DNA of 64,000 bases from the NCBI GenBank assembly GCA_905234735.1, contig CAJOJA010000009.1, positions 1 to 64,000 on the forward strand, in the 5' to 3' direction. A program made the position numbers and the translations under genes. Under the pieces are notes generated by a model. The model saw only the letters and a list, made by a program, of their open reading frames with translations, was not told where the DNA came from and ran no database searches. Below, piece by piece: positions 46,222 through 56,000 of the stretch. Origin of the DNA: an uncultured Bacteroidaceae bacterium (lineage in GTDB: Bacteria > Bacteroidota > Bacteroidia > Bacteroidales > Bacteroidaceae). The number at the start of each line of letters is the position of its first letter. Within the stretch, counting starts at the first letter, position 1.

Positions 46222-46229
46222 TACCTTTG
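46222..46229 (+). promoter_or_regulatory. -7 box for the GH2 gene
   Basis: TACCTTTG in the context CCGTACCTTTG; 26 nt before the ATG at 46256. Confidence 0.68.
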
Positions 46230-46255
46230 TCTGCATATAATCCCATGCTGAAACG

Positions 46256-49174
46256 ATGATAAGCACAACTTCAATGAAACGGACATTACTGACGACAGCC
46301 CTGCTAACGGGCCTTTCCGTCATGCTGAACGCACAAAACATCATCAGTCTGGCAGGCGACTGGCAGTTCCAGACAGACCGTGAGAACGTGGGGCTGAGCC
46401 AACACTGGCAGAACCGCGACCTGGCCGACCACATCCTGCTTCCCGGCTCGATGCCCGAGAACGGCAAGGGTGACGACCCGACCACACGGACACCGTGGGT
46501 GAGCTCGCTCTACGACTCGTCGTTCTACTTCAACCCCTACATGGAACGCTACCGTCGCGAAGGCGAACGCGTGAAGTTTCCCTTCTTCCTGACCCCCGAG
46601 AAGCACTACGTCGGAGCGGCCTGGTACCGACGGAAAATCTACGTCCCCAGCTCGTGGCAGGGACAGCGCGTACTGCTCTTCCTGGAACGGCCCCACATCG
46701 AGACCACTGTCTTCGTCAACGGACAGGAGGCAGGCCACCGAAACAGCCTGTCGACGCCGCACGAGTTCGACATCACGAAACACATCCGAACCGGACAGAG
46801 CAACGTCATCTCCATACGCGTCTACAACGGCATAGACGGAGTGGGCGTGGGCATGGACTCGCACTCGGTGACCGACCAGACACAGGGAGACTGGAACGGC
46901 ATCGTGGGACGCATGGAACTACAGGCCACGCCGCAGGACGTGTGGATTCAGAACGTGCGCGTATTTCCCAATATCAAGGAACGGAAAGTGGCCGTAGAGG
47001 TGACATTCAGAGAACGTCTGGGCGAATATGACCCTGTACCCAAATTGCTACTGACCATCCAGGCACCCGACGGACACATGGTAGTCGAGCACATGGACTA
47101 TTTCGAGAGACACAATATGACCTTCCTCGTGCCCATGGGAGAGGATATGCAGCTATGGGACGAGTTCCACCCCAACCTCTATCACCTGACGCTGAGTGCG
47201 GGCAACGACACCTACGAGACGGACTTCGGCATACGCAATATCGAGGTGCGCGGACGGCAGATGTACCTGAACGGCCACCCCATCTGGCTACGAGGAACGG
47301 TGGAGAACTGCACCTTCCCCCTGACGGGATACCCCCCAATGGAAGAGGGCGAATGGGAACGCATACTCGGAAAGTGCAAGGAGTACGGACTGAACCATAT
47401 CCGCTTCCACAGCTACTGTCCACCAGAGGCTGCGTTTGCGGTAGCCGACCGATTGGGACTATACCTGCAGCCTGAAGGACCAACGTGGCCCAATCACGGG
47501 GTGAAGTTGGGTGCAGGCATGATTATCGACAAGTACCTGATGGATGAGACGCAACGCATCCTGGACACCTACGGCAACCACCCCTCGTTTATCATGATGG
47601 CTTCGGGCAATGAACCGGCCGGCAACTGGGTGAAGTACACCAATCAGTGGGTGGACCACTGGAAAAAGAAAGACCCTCGCCGACTCTACTGCGGAGCATC
47701 CGTAGGTGGAGGATGGGCCTGGGATGACAGGAGTGAGTACCACGTGAAGGGTGGCGGACGCGGGCTGGACTGGAGCCGCCACGCACCCAGCAGCGATGAC
47801 GACTACCTGCAGGACATCCTCCGACCGCGCAACTACAAGGGTGAGGAGGACAATAACTCGCCCATCGTGGCCCACGAACAGGGACAATGGTGCGCCTTTC
47901 CCGACCTCAGCGAGCGACGTCTCTACACGGGTGTCAACAAGGCCTATAACTTCGACATCTTTGCCGACCTGCTGCGCGACAACGGCATGGAGGGGCAAGC
48001 CGAAAAGTTCCTCATGGCCAGCGGTAAACTGCAGACGTTGTGCTACAAATACGAGATAGAACGCAACCTGCGCACACCCGACTACACAGGATTCCAGCTG
48101 CTGGGGCTGAACGACTACAGCGGACAGGGTACGGCACTGGAGGGCGTACTGAACGTCTTCTGGAAGGAGAAAGGATACTGCACGGCCAGCGAATGGAGAC
48201 AGTTCTGCAACCCCATCGTGCCACTGGCGCGATTCCCGAAGTTTGTCTTCAGTTCAGCCGACACGCTGCAAGTGCCCGTGGAGATGTACAATGCTCACAA
48301 TGGCGAGCTGAACTACGAGAAGTTGGGCAAGGAGATACTGCCACGCTACGTCATTACGGACCAGACGGGCGACATCGTCCACAGCGGACACCTTTCACAG
48401 AAACGAGTGCCCCTGGGCAAAAACACGCAACTGGGTACCGTAAGCCTACCCCTGTCGCGTTTCGAACATCCGACGAAACTGACGCTAACCGTCGTTGGCG
48501 GACGCGACATCAAGAACTCGTGGGAATTCTGGGTTTACCCGAAGGAACTGAAAGAAATAGGCACTGGAGACATCTACATTAGCCAAACTCTCGATGAAAA
48601 GGCCAAAAATGTGCTGTCGCGAGGAGGGAAGGTACTGCTCACCGCAGCTGGCAAGGTGACTTTGGGCAACGACATCCGACAGACCTACCTGCCCGTCTTC
48701 TGGAACACCAGTTGGTTCAAGATGCGTCCACCACACACCACAGGGGCCTACATCGACACCCGGCATCCGCTGTTCCGCAACTTCCCCTCGGACGAATGGG
48801 GCAATCTGAACTGGTGGGAACTGCTGAACCGCGCCCAGGTCATCAACATCACGGGCCTACCCAAGGAATATCAGTCGCCCGTGCAGCCCATCGACACCTG
48901 GCACCTCTCGCGCAAACTTGCCATGATTGTAGAAGCGCGCGTGGGCAAAGGACGCCTGTTCCTGACCACGATGGACATCGACAATCATCTGGAGCAGCGC
49001 CTGGTGGCTCGCCAGATGCGCCACGCCATTCTCTCCTACATGCAGAGCGCCGACTTCCAACCAAGCTTACGACTAAGCATCGGTGAAATCGCCGATTTTT
49101 TCACCCGAGAGACTCCCAAGGTGGATATGCATACCAACGACTCGCCCGACGAACTGAAACCTAAACTTCAGTAG
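46256..49174 (+). CDS. Secreted glycoside hydrolase family 2 protein
   Basis: GH2-type enzyme (beta-galactosidase/glucuronidase/mannosidase superfamily) of 972 aa. Signal peptide (MKRTLLTTALLTGLSVMLNAQ), sugar-binding jelly roll (about 30-220, WYRRKIYVPSSWQGQRVLLFLERPH), Ig-like domain (about 225-330), TIM barrel (about 340-600) with acid/base Glu in MMASGNEPAGN (about 451) and probable nucleophile Glu in IVAHEQGQW (about 540), then beta domains. The specific sugar is not predictable. The start may instead be the ATG at 46274, where the signal peptide proper begins. Divergent from ypfJ; converges on the Na/Pi gene with a 2-nt gap. Confidence 0.92.
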   Translation: MISTTSMKRTLLTTALLTGLSVMLNAQNIISLAGDWQFQTDRENVGLSQHWQNRDLADHILLPGSMPENGKGDDPTTRTPWVSSLYDSSFYFNPYMERYRREGERVKFPFFLTPEKHYVGAAWYRRKIYVPSSWQGQRVLLFLERPHIETTVFVNGQEAGHRNSLSTPHEFDITKHIRTGQSNVISIRVYNGIDGVGVGMDSHSVTDQTQGDWNGIVGRMELQATPQDVWIQNVRVFPNIKERKVAVEVTFRERLGEYDPVPKLLLTIQAPDGHMVVEHMDYFERHNMTFLVPMGEDMQLWDEFHPNLYHLTLSAGNDTYETDFGIRNIEVRGRQMYLNGHPIWLRGTVENCTFPLTGYPPMEEGEWERILGKCKEYGLNHIRFHSYCPPEAAFAVADRLGLYLQPEGPTWPNHGVKLGAGMIIDKYLMDETQRILDTYGNHPSFIMMASGNEPAGNWVKYTNQWVDHWKKKDPRRLYCGASVGGGWAWDDRSEYHVKGGGRGLDWSRHAPSSDDDYLQDILRPRNYKGEEDNNSPIVAHEQGQWCAFPDLSERRLYTGVNKAYNFDIFADLLRDNGMEGQAEKFLMASGKLQTLCYKYEIERNLRTPDYTGFQLLGLNDYSGQGTALEGVLNVFWKEKGYCTASEWRQFCNPIVPLARFPKFVFSSADTLQVPVEMYNAHNGELNYEKLGKEILPRYVITDQTGDIVHSGHLSQKRVPLGKNTQLGTVSLPLSRFEHPTKLTLTVVGGRDIKNSWEFWVYPKELKEIGTGDIYISQTLDEKAKNVLSRGGKVLLTAAGKVTLGNDIRQTYLPVFWNTSWFKMRPPHTTGAYIDTRHPLFRNFPSDEWGNLNWWELLNRAQVINITGLPKEYQSPVQPIDTWHLSRKLAMIVEARVGKGRLFLTTMDIDNHLEQRLVARQMRHAILSYMQSADFQPSLRLSIGEIADFFTRETPKVDMHTNDSPDELKPKLQ

Positions 49175-49176
49175 TC

Positions 49177-50922
49177 TCACGCCAGTCGCTGACGCATACC
49201 CATGCGGGCCTCAACAACGTTAACGACATAGTCGCCGAGTTTCTCACACTCGTTGATGAGGTCCATGTAGATGGTACCTACAGCATAGGTGTACTCGTGG
49301 TTGTTGATGTCGCTGATGTTCTGCGACTTCAGCTGGTTGCGATAGTTGTTGATTTCGTTCTCGATGTTCTTCGTACGATTGACATTGTAAGCCTCCTTGC
49401 GACCGCCCATCAACTGGTTCATCTGTGTCAGGGCCTGGTCAGTAAGGCTCATCATCTGGTACAAGTGATCGTACTGGGTCTCGATAAAGTGATCCTCCTT
49501 CGCTGCATACTTACGGTTGATGGTGCGAGCCATATTGTAGCAAGCATCGCCGATAGACTCCAGTTCCGAGATTTCGCGCAACATGGCACGTATCTTAGCC
49601 TTCGTATCGTCCGAAAGATGGGCATCGGATACACTCTCCAGATACTGTGCTATCTCCAGCTCCATGCTGTCGCTGATGCTCTCATACTTTTCTATGCGTG
49701 TATAAAGTTTGGTAAAGTCGGCCTCGTTGGTCTTATCACGGTTGCTCGATGACGATTTCTCCAACAACTCTTTCACCATAGCAAACATACGCTGCATACG
49801 TTCCGAAAAGGCCTGAATCTCCTTCTGGGCCTCCAGCACCGAAAGTTCGGGGGTCTTCATGAAACCTGCAGTGATGAAGTGCAGACGGAAGTCCTCTTCT
49901 TCATCAATACGCTTCGGCTTGATAACCCAACATACGAACTTCTCTATTTGCGGAATAAACCAGATGAGAATAAGTGTATTGACAATATTGAACGATGTAT
50001 GGAAAGCAGCTAATACAAAAGTCAACTTGGCTGAATTATTCAGGAATTCGGTCGTGCTTACCGCATCCTTCACCATGTTCACGTCATAGCCTACCCATCC
50101 GCACACCATATCCACAAAGGGACGGAAGACAAACAAGATCCAGACGACTCCAAACACATTGAAGAACATATGGGCAAAGGCAGCACGACGGGCCTGGGTA
50201 TTGGCACTGAGGGCAGCCAGATTGGAAGTGACGGTGGTTCCTATGTTCTCACCCATCACCAACGCTATGCCCTGATAGATAGGCAGTGCACCGCTGGAGC
50301 AGAGTATCATGGTGATGGCCATCACTGCCGCAGACGACTGCACGCAGAACGTCATGACACCGCCCAGAATCAGAAACACGATGGTCGTCAGGAAGGAATC
50401 GGGGTTGAAGGAAGCAAAGAAGTCGAGCAATGTCTGATTCTCGCCCAAATGCATCTCGGTTCCTGTCATGCGCAAGGTGCCAAGTCCCAGAAGGAGGAAC
50501 GACAGACCGAAGAGGAAGTCACCAATGTAGCGGTACTTCTTCTGATAGATGAGCATGATGCCGATAAAGAAAGCCGGATAGACGGCACTGGTAATGTCAA
50601 ACGACATACCAGCCGACATAATCCATGCCGTCAGCGTGGTTCCGATGTTGGCACCCATAATGATGGATATGGCCTGCGCCAGTGTCAGCAGTCCGGCATT
50701 TACGAACGATACGGTCATCACCGTGGTAGCCGTTGAGGACTGTACGGAGGCTGTTACCAAAGTACCGGTAAGCATGCCTGTAAAGCGGTTGGTGGTCATC
50801 GCACCCAAGACGTGTCGCAACTGCGGACCCGCCATCTTCTGCAGAGCCTCGCTCATCGACTTCATACCGAACATGAGCAGAGCCAAGGATCCCAGAAGCT
50901 TGAAAAGCACTAAATAAGACAT
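49177..50922 (-). CDS. Na/Pi cotransporter family protein with C-terminal PhoU-like domain
   Basis: Inner-membrane sodium-dependent phosphate transporter of the NptA/PNaS type, 581 aa. Two related membrane repeats carry the signature QSSTATTVMT (about 61-70) and QSSAAVMAITM (about 195-205), both with Gln-Ser-Ser. The C-terminal ~200 residues form helical PhoU-like bundles (SVLEAQKEIQAFSERMQRMF; ISELESIGDACYNMARTINR). It has its own promoter and is divergent from purN. Confidence 0.95.
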   Translation of the reverse strand: MSYLVLFKLLGSLALLMFGMKSMSEALQKMAGPQLRHVLGAMTTNRFTGMLTGTLVTASVQSSTATTVMTVSFVNAGLLTLAQAISIIMGANIGTTLTAWIMSAGMSFDITSAVYPAFFIGIMLIYQKKYRYIGDFLFGLSFLLLGLGTLRMTGTEMHLGENQTLLDFFASFNPDSFLTTIVFLILGGVMTFCVQSSAAVMAITMILCSSGALPIYQGIALVMGENIGTTVTSNLAALSANTQARRAAFAHMFFNVFGVVWILFVFRPFVDMVCGWVGYDVNMVKDAVSTTEFLNNSAKLTFVLAAFHTSFNIVNTLILIWFIPQIEKFVCWVIKPKRIDEEEDFRLHFITAGFMKTPELSVLEAQKEIQAFSERMQRMFAMVKELLEKSSSSNRDKTNEADFTKLYTRIEKYESISDSMELEIAQYLESVSDAHLSDDTKAKIRAMLREISELESIGDACYNMARTINRKYAAKEDHFIETQYDHLYQMMSLTDQALTQMNQLMGGRKEAYNVNRTKNIENEINNYRNQLKSQNISDINNHEYTYAVGTIYMDLINECEKLGDYVVNVVEARMGMRQRLA

Positions 50923-50953
50923 AAATTATGTTAATAATTGCAATTATGTTGGG

Positions 50954-50961
50954 CAAAGATA
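50954..50961 (-). promoter_or_regulatory. -7 box for the Na/Pi cotransporter
   Basis: Minus-strand TATCTTTG, exact TAnnTTTG match; 31 nt upstream of the ATG. Confidence 0.65.
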
Positions 50962-51005
50962 ATGAAAAGCGCGTGTAATCGCAAACAATTTAACCGAAAA
51001 AACAC

Positions 51006-51013
51006 TATCTTTG
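51006..51013 (+). promoter_or_regulatory. -7 box for purN-M64
   Basis: TATCTTTG, exact TAnnTTTG match; 21 nt before the purN ATG. Back to back with the box at 50954. Confidence 0.68.
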
Positions 51014-51034
51014 TACCACTTAATACTATAGAAG

Positions 51035-51616
51035 ATGATGAATAAACAAAAACGCATGGTCATATTCGTGTCGGGCGGCGGCACGAACTGTGAAAACCTG
51101 ATTCGGTACTTTCAGGGGAGAACGGATGTGGAAATTCCACTCGTTGTGAGCAACCGCGACGATGCCTTCGCCCTGGTGCGCGCCGAACGTCTGGGAGTGA
51201 AAACGACAGTAGTGAACAAGGCACAACTGAATGACCCCGAAGTGATGCTGCCCTTGCTGCAGAAGGTCGAAGCCGACTGGCTGGTACTGGCCGGATTCCT
51301 TCCCCTCATCCCTACGTATCTGATAGAGGCCTATCCACAACATATCGTCAACCTGCATCCAGCCTTGTTGCCCAAATTCGGCGGCAAGGGCATGTGGGGG
51401 CACCACGTACATGAGGCCGTAAAGGCCGCAGGCGAGACAGAGACGGGCATGACGGTACACTATGTCAGCCCCATTTGCGACGGTGGACAGATTATTGCCC
51501 AATTCTCCGTGGCCCTGTCGTCCACCGACACCGTCGACGATATTGCCGAAAAGGAGCATGAGCTGGAGATGCTGCACTTTCCGGAAGTCATAGACCAACT
51601 GATATCCGCCTCATGA
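51035..51616 (+). CDS. purN: Phosphoribosylglycinamide formyltransferase PurN
   Basis: Formyl-tetrahydrofolate-dependent GAR transformylase (EC 2.1.2.2) of purine synthesis, 193 aa. IFVSGGGTNCENLIRYF near the N-terminus binds the ribonucleotide; the catalytic region reads NLHPALLPKFGGKGMWGHHVHEAV (Asn, His about 106-108), and the Asp is in PICDGGQII. Two ATG codons stand in tandem; either may be used. Its end overlaps the M64 gene by 4 nt (ATGA). Confidence 0.96.
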   Translation: MMNKQKRMVIFVSGGGTNCENLIRYFQGRTDVEIPLVVSNRDDAFALVRAERLGVKTTVVNKAQLNDPEVMLPLLQKVEADWLVLAGFLPLIPTYLIEAYPQHIVNLHPALLPKFGGKGMWGHHVHEAVKAAGETETGMTVHYVSPICDGGQIIAQFSVALSSTDTVDDIAEKEHELEMLHFPEVIDQLISAS

Positions 51617-53022
51617 ACAGGGTGACCACACTGCTGGTAGCACTCGTCTGCATGGCCGGCCTCAATGCTCAGAACTTCGACGACTATTTCGACGGTCGCA
51701 CCCTGCGATTGGACTATATCATGGCTGGCGACCACAACCATCAGGAGATTTATTTCCAACAGGCTTACGTCACGCCCCAATGGGCTGGACGCAGGGCACA
51801 CCTCAATGAGGTTCTGCTGCGCGGAAACGGACAAATTACCGTCCGCAAGCATGGAAGCCAGGAAATTCTCTTCACGCACACTTTCTCGACACAGTTTCAG
51901 GAATGGTTGGCCACAGAAGAGGCCACACAGGTCAAGAAGGCTTTTGAGGCCAGCTACAACGTGCCCATGCCGCGTGAAAGAGTGGACGTGACAGTGACGC
52001 TGACCGACTTCCACAGCCATATTGTTGCCAGCCTGAGCCACACCATCGACCCTTCGGATATCCTCATCCGCCCCATCGGTGACAACGGCATCCCGCACCA
52101 CTACGTGTGGAAGGGCAAGACACCGAACCAGTCAAAGAAAGAAAGCGACCAACAGGGGAAACGGAACGTCCAACCTACAGCAAAACCGCTGGACTGGCTG
52201 CCCGACATCGCCTACTGCATCGACCTGGCCATCGTGGCCGAGGGCTATACACCAGCCCAGATGGGGAAATTCTACACCGACTGCCAACGTGTCGTGGACG
52301 CCCTGTTTGCCCACGAACCCTTCAACTCCCTGAAAGAGCGGTTCAACGTTGTTGCCGTAGCCAGTCCCTCACTCGACGGAGGACCCAGCGTTCCCCATCT
52401 GCACCGATGGAGCCGGACACCGGCACGGACACACTACGACACGTTCTACAGCGACCGCTACCTGATGTCGCAGGAGATGCACCGCATCTACGACCTGCTA
52501 TCGGGCGTACCCTTTGAACACATCATCGTCCTCGTCAACTCCGACACATACGGCGGTGGAGGCATCTACAATCAGGTGAATGTCGTCACCAGCGACCACC
52601 CCACCTTCAGCCAGGTACTTGTCCATGAATTTGGGCATGGATATGCCGGACTGGGCGACGAATACTTCTACGACGACGGTTACGAAAGCATGTACCCCGC
52701 CGACACTGAACCTTGGGAACCGAACCTGACAACCCTGGTCGATTTCCAGAGCAAGTGGGCCGACCTCGTGCCCAAGGGTACTCCTGTGCCTACACCACCG
52801 GCACAGATTCCCAACTACCGTAACATCCGAAACGAAAAGGAACGCCGACAACTGAACGAGGCCACTCAGCGCGTGGGTGTCTTCGAGGGCGGAGGCTACC
52901 AGTCGAAGGGTGTTTATCGTCCAGCTCAGGAGTGCCGGATGAAGGTGAACGAGGTCGAGGACTTCTGTCCCGTTTGCTCGCGAGCCATACGTCGCATCAC
53001 AGATTTTTACACCAGCCGATAA
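51613..53022 (+). CDS. Secreted IgA-peptidase-type metallopeptidase, M64 family
   Basis: Secreted zinc peptidase of 469 aa. Signal peptide (about 1-19), an N-terminal beta domain (about 25-185) and the M64 catalytic domain with LVHEFGHGYAGLGDEYFYDD (HExxH plus the downstream Asp-Glu-Tyr, about 338-357). The C-terminal ECRMKVNEVEDFCPVCSRAI brings three Cys typical of the family. M64 was named for an IgA-cleaving enzyme of Clostridium ramosum; Bacteroidales members have no shown substrate. The coupling to purN by a 4-nt overlap is functionally odd. A strong terminator follows the stop directly. Confidence 0.94.
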   Translation: MNRVTTLLVALVCMAGLNAQNFDDYFDGRTLRLDYIMAGDHNHQEIYFQQAYVTPQWAGRRAHLNEVLLRGNGQITVRKHGSQEILFTHTFSTQFQEWLATEEATQVKKAFEASYNVPMPRERVDVTVTLTDFHSHIVASLSHTIDPSDILIRPIGDNGIPHHYVWKGKTPNQSKKESDQQGKRNVQPTAKPLDWLPDIAYCIDLAIVAEGYTPAQMGKFYTDCQRVVDALFAHEPFNSLKERFNVVAVASPSLDGGPSVPHLHRWSRTPARTHYDTFYSDRYLMSQEMHRIYDLLSGVPFEHIIVLVNSDTYGGGGIYNQVNVVTSDHPTFSQVLVHEFGHGYAGLGDEYFYDDGYESMYPADTEPWEPNLTTLVDFQSKWADLVPKGTPVPTPPAQIPNYRNIRNEKERRQLNEATQRVGVFEGGGYQSKGVYRPAQECRMKVNEVEDFCPVCSRAIRRITDFYTSR

Positions 53023-53059
53023 AAAAACGCCGCACCCCAGAACGGGATGCGGCGTTTTT
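53023..53059. terminator. Bidirectional intrinsic terminator between convergent genes
   Basis: Long hairpin with arms AAAAACGCCGCA and TGCGGCGTTTTT plus CCC/GGG beyond one mismatch. It starts at the base after the M64 stop codon and lies 18 nt after the stop of the convergent 2158-aa gene. Confidence 0.9.
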
Positions 53060-53076
53060 CATTTGAATGATGTGGG

Positions 53077-56000
53077 TCATTCGACCTTCACAATCTTACG
53101 GCTCAAAACCTGAGTCTCCGTCGCAACAGACACGGTGTAGACACCTGGTGCAAGGCGGCTGGTATCGAGTACCACATGGCGGCTGGGAACAGCTACGCGC
53201 TTTACCAAGGCACCGCCGACAGTGTAGAGACTGACGTTGCGGATGATGTTGCCACCAGCCGTGACATTCAACCTGTCGCGTACGGGTAACGGATAGATAC
53301 GCAATTGTCCGTTCAGGGCAACATCGGCGATTGCATCCTCCACTTTCACGGTGTAGATGTATTCAGCGATCTCGCTCTCAACCATGCCATCGGCAACGGC
53401 CATCATACGAATCGTAACACTTTCGTTGATAACGATAGGCGTGCCGTCGTAGACGTAGCGCTGTGCGTTTTCGTCACACGGGCAGGATCCATCCAGCGTG
53501 TAGTAGATAATAGCGCCTTCTGTCTCGCAAGAAAGGAATACCTCTGTACCCTTCTCCACCTCACTGCCACTGGCAATGCTGGCTATGGGTAGTGCAACGA
53601 TAGGCAGGATGACGGCTTGCTCGATGCTGACGACACTGGTGGCACTGACCTCACTGCCGCTGACAGTAAAGGTCAGAGCGGCCGTACCGGGAAGCTCTCC
53701 AGTTACGATGATGGTGGCTGTACCGTCTTCACCGATAGTCACGCTCTTGTTTTCCAGTGTGAGCATCATGTCGGACGATGTTGCCACATTCAGTGTGCGT
53801 CCGGCCGAAGCCTGGGCGGGCAGAACGCTAACGACTATCGTCTTCGACTCGCCATAGGTAACCACAGAAACTGAATCGCATACAATCTGCTTCACCTCAA
53901 GCTCAACAGCAAACTTCTGGAGGAAGTCGTCCTGCATGCGGATGCCGGCATAACTCTGCACGCGGTTCTTCACCACGAGGGTAATCTCCTTGGCAGAGAA
54001 AGGTTCGGCAGCATTGAAGCGGACGCGGCTGGCATAGGTGTCGGTCTGGCCTTCGTAGCTAACTTCCTCGTTCAGCAGCTGGATGGAGCCCTCCACGGGT
54101 TCATCGTTTTGCAGAACTGTGATATTCTCGGTAGTCAGCCCATCGGGTATCATGTACTTGTCGAACTCTATCTCAACAGCATCCTCATAGGCACGAGCCT
54201 GACGGACGTTGGGCTGAACGTTCTGCGTCATGGCAATGTTCACATCGAGCTGTGGAGGAGGCACTGGCAACCACTCGCTGTAAGTGGTCTCGTAACCTTC
54301 CTTCTCGAACTTCACCTGCCACAGGCCTGTAGGAACATCCCACTGGTAATACCCGTTCTCGTCGGTGAACAACGGGTTCTCTTGAGCATATTCCTCGGCA
54401 TCCCACTTCACGATGTTCTCGTGCAGGTCGCCGTACATATCCTCAACCATTTCCTTGTAGAATACGGTTGCCGTAGCGCCTTCCACACGGTTGGAGAAGA
54501 CGCCCTCATAAACGAAACCGGACGGGTCGTGAATAGGATTCGTGGTAGGATTAGGTTCATCATCGTCATCATCGTCGTCATCGTCATCGTCGTCCTTACA
54601 CAATTCCTTTTGGCTTTTCTTCATTCTGGATTTCAAACTACTTAACAAGCCGTCAAATTCCTTCTGCTTGCAATTCCCATAGTAGATTTCTGCAGCACAT
54701 TCTGCTATAGACAGGACCAGAGGAAGAACTACTGTTTCAGACAGGATAACATCCCCTGCCATATAAACTCCACATCTGGCAACTGTCCATAAAGCCCAAT
54801 TTCTTACATAGTCAAACAGTCCATCGATTTCCCCTTCATATCCACTTGCCACAGCAGGTGCATAAGAGAAAAGACATGTTGGAACTTGCAATTGCGAAAC
54901 TAATACACAATTATCATATTCTGACTTCAGACATAGAATAATGTTTGTGATACCAGATAATGCAGTACCAACAAATTTAACTGTTGTCTGCATACCTTTG
55001 GCTATCACTTCCCATTTTGCCGTAAGTGCAGCTCTTTTGGCCAAGAGTGCCATTTTTTCCTCTACCAGAGAGAGGTACTTAAACCCTGACGCAGAAGACA
55101 TACGTTTCTCGACGGCCTTTAATGCATCTGCAACCAGTTGGTCTTCGGCAACAAAGGCCATGAAACGTTTATTCTTCTCAAATTGGAACCATATTACAAA
55201 ATCACTCAGTTTTGCCTGTACCGCATTGAGATTCGTAATGGCAGCCAAAATAGTTGAGCAAACAGAAGCGACATCCTCTGCAAGCCCTCGCCTGTAGGAG
55301 CTTGAAGAAAACGCTACGAACATTTTCACACAGATATTAGCATTCAGGTCTATTCTGATATACTGGTCCTCTTCATATTTTTCATAAATCTGATAATCAG
55401 AAGTCGTTTGAACCTGCTTGAAGCCATCCGCAATTAACACTGACACATCGGTTGTATAAGGCTCCGTGATTTCAACAGAATATTGCTTCCCTAAATAAGC
55501 AAGCTCAAACTTACACTGCGACTCGTATTCCTTCAATATTTGAATAAAGGCGGTATCTTGAGCATTAACAAGCGAGTCGACTTGATTGCATAATTGCTGA
55601 ATGTAAGCGGCAAACTGTTCATCGTCCAACTCATCAATATTAGCGTTTTCCACACCTTCTGCCAAAGGCATGCCAAAGGCTTTCATTAAGCTGTCTATCT
55701 GAACAGTATCAGGGTTTTCCGTATTCAACACTGCCTGAATCATCGACAGAACAGAGTCGGTTTTTTGCGCATCTTCAGTCAGTTCATTAATACCATTCTC
55801 AACTTCTCCTTGAACACGAACTAGTTCATCGACATCAACAATGGGCGGCGTGATAGCATCTACATCAACTTTTACACCAATAGGAAGATTATTGGAATCA
55901 AAGTGTCGTATTGCTACCCATTTATCCGTTTTCTTATCGTAGGACGCAGGAATCTTTATCCATTGTTTCTTGTCTGTATAAACCCTAACATAAACACCAT

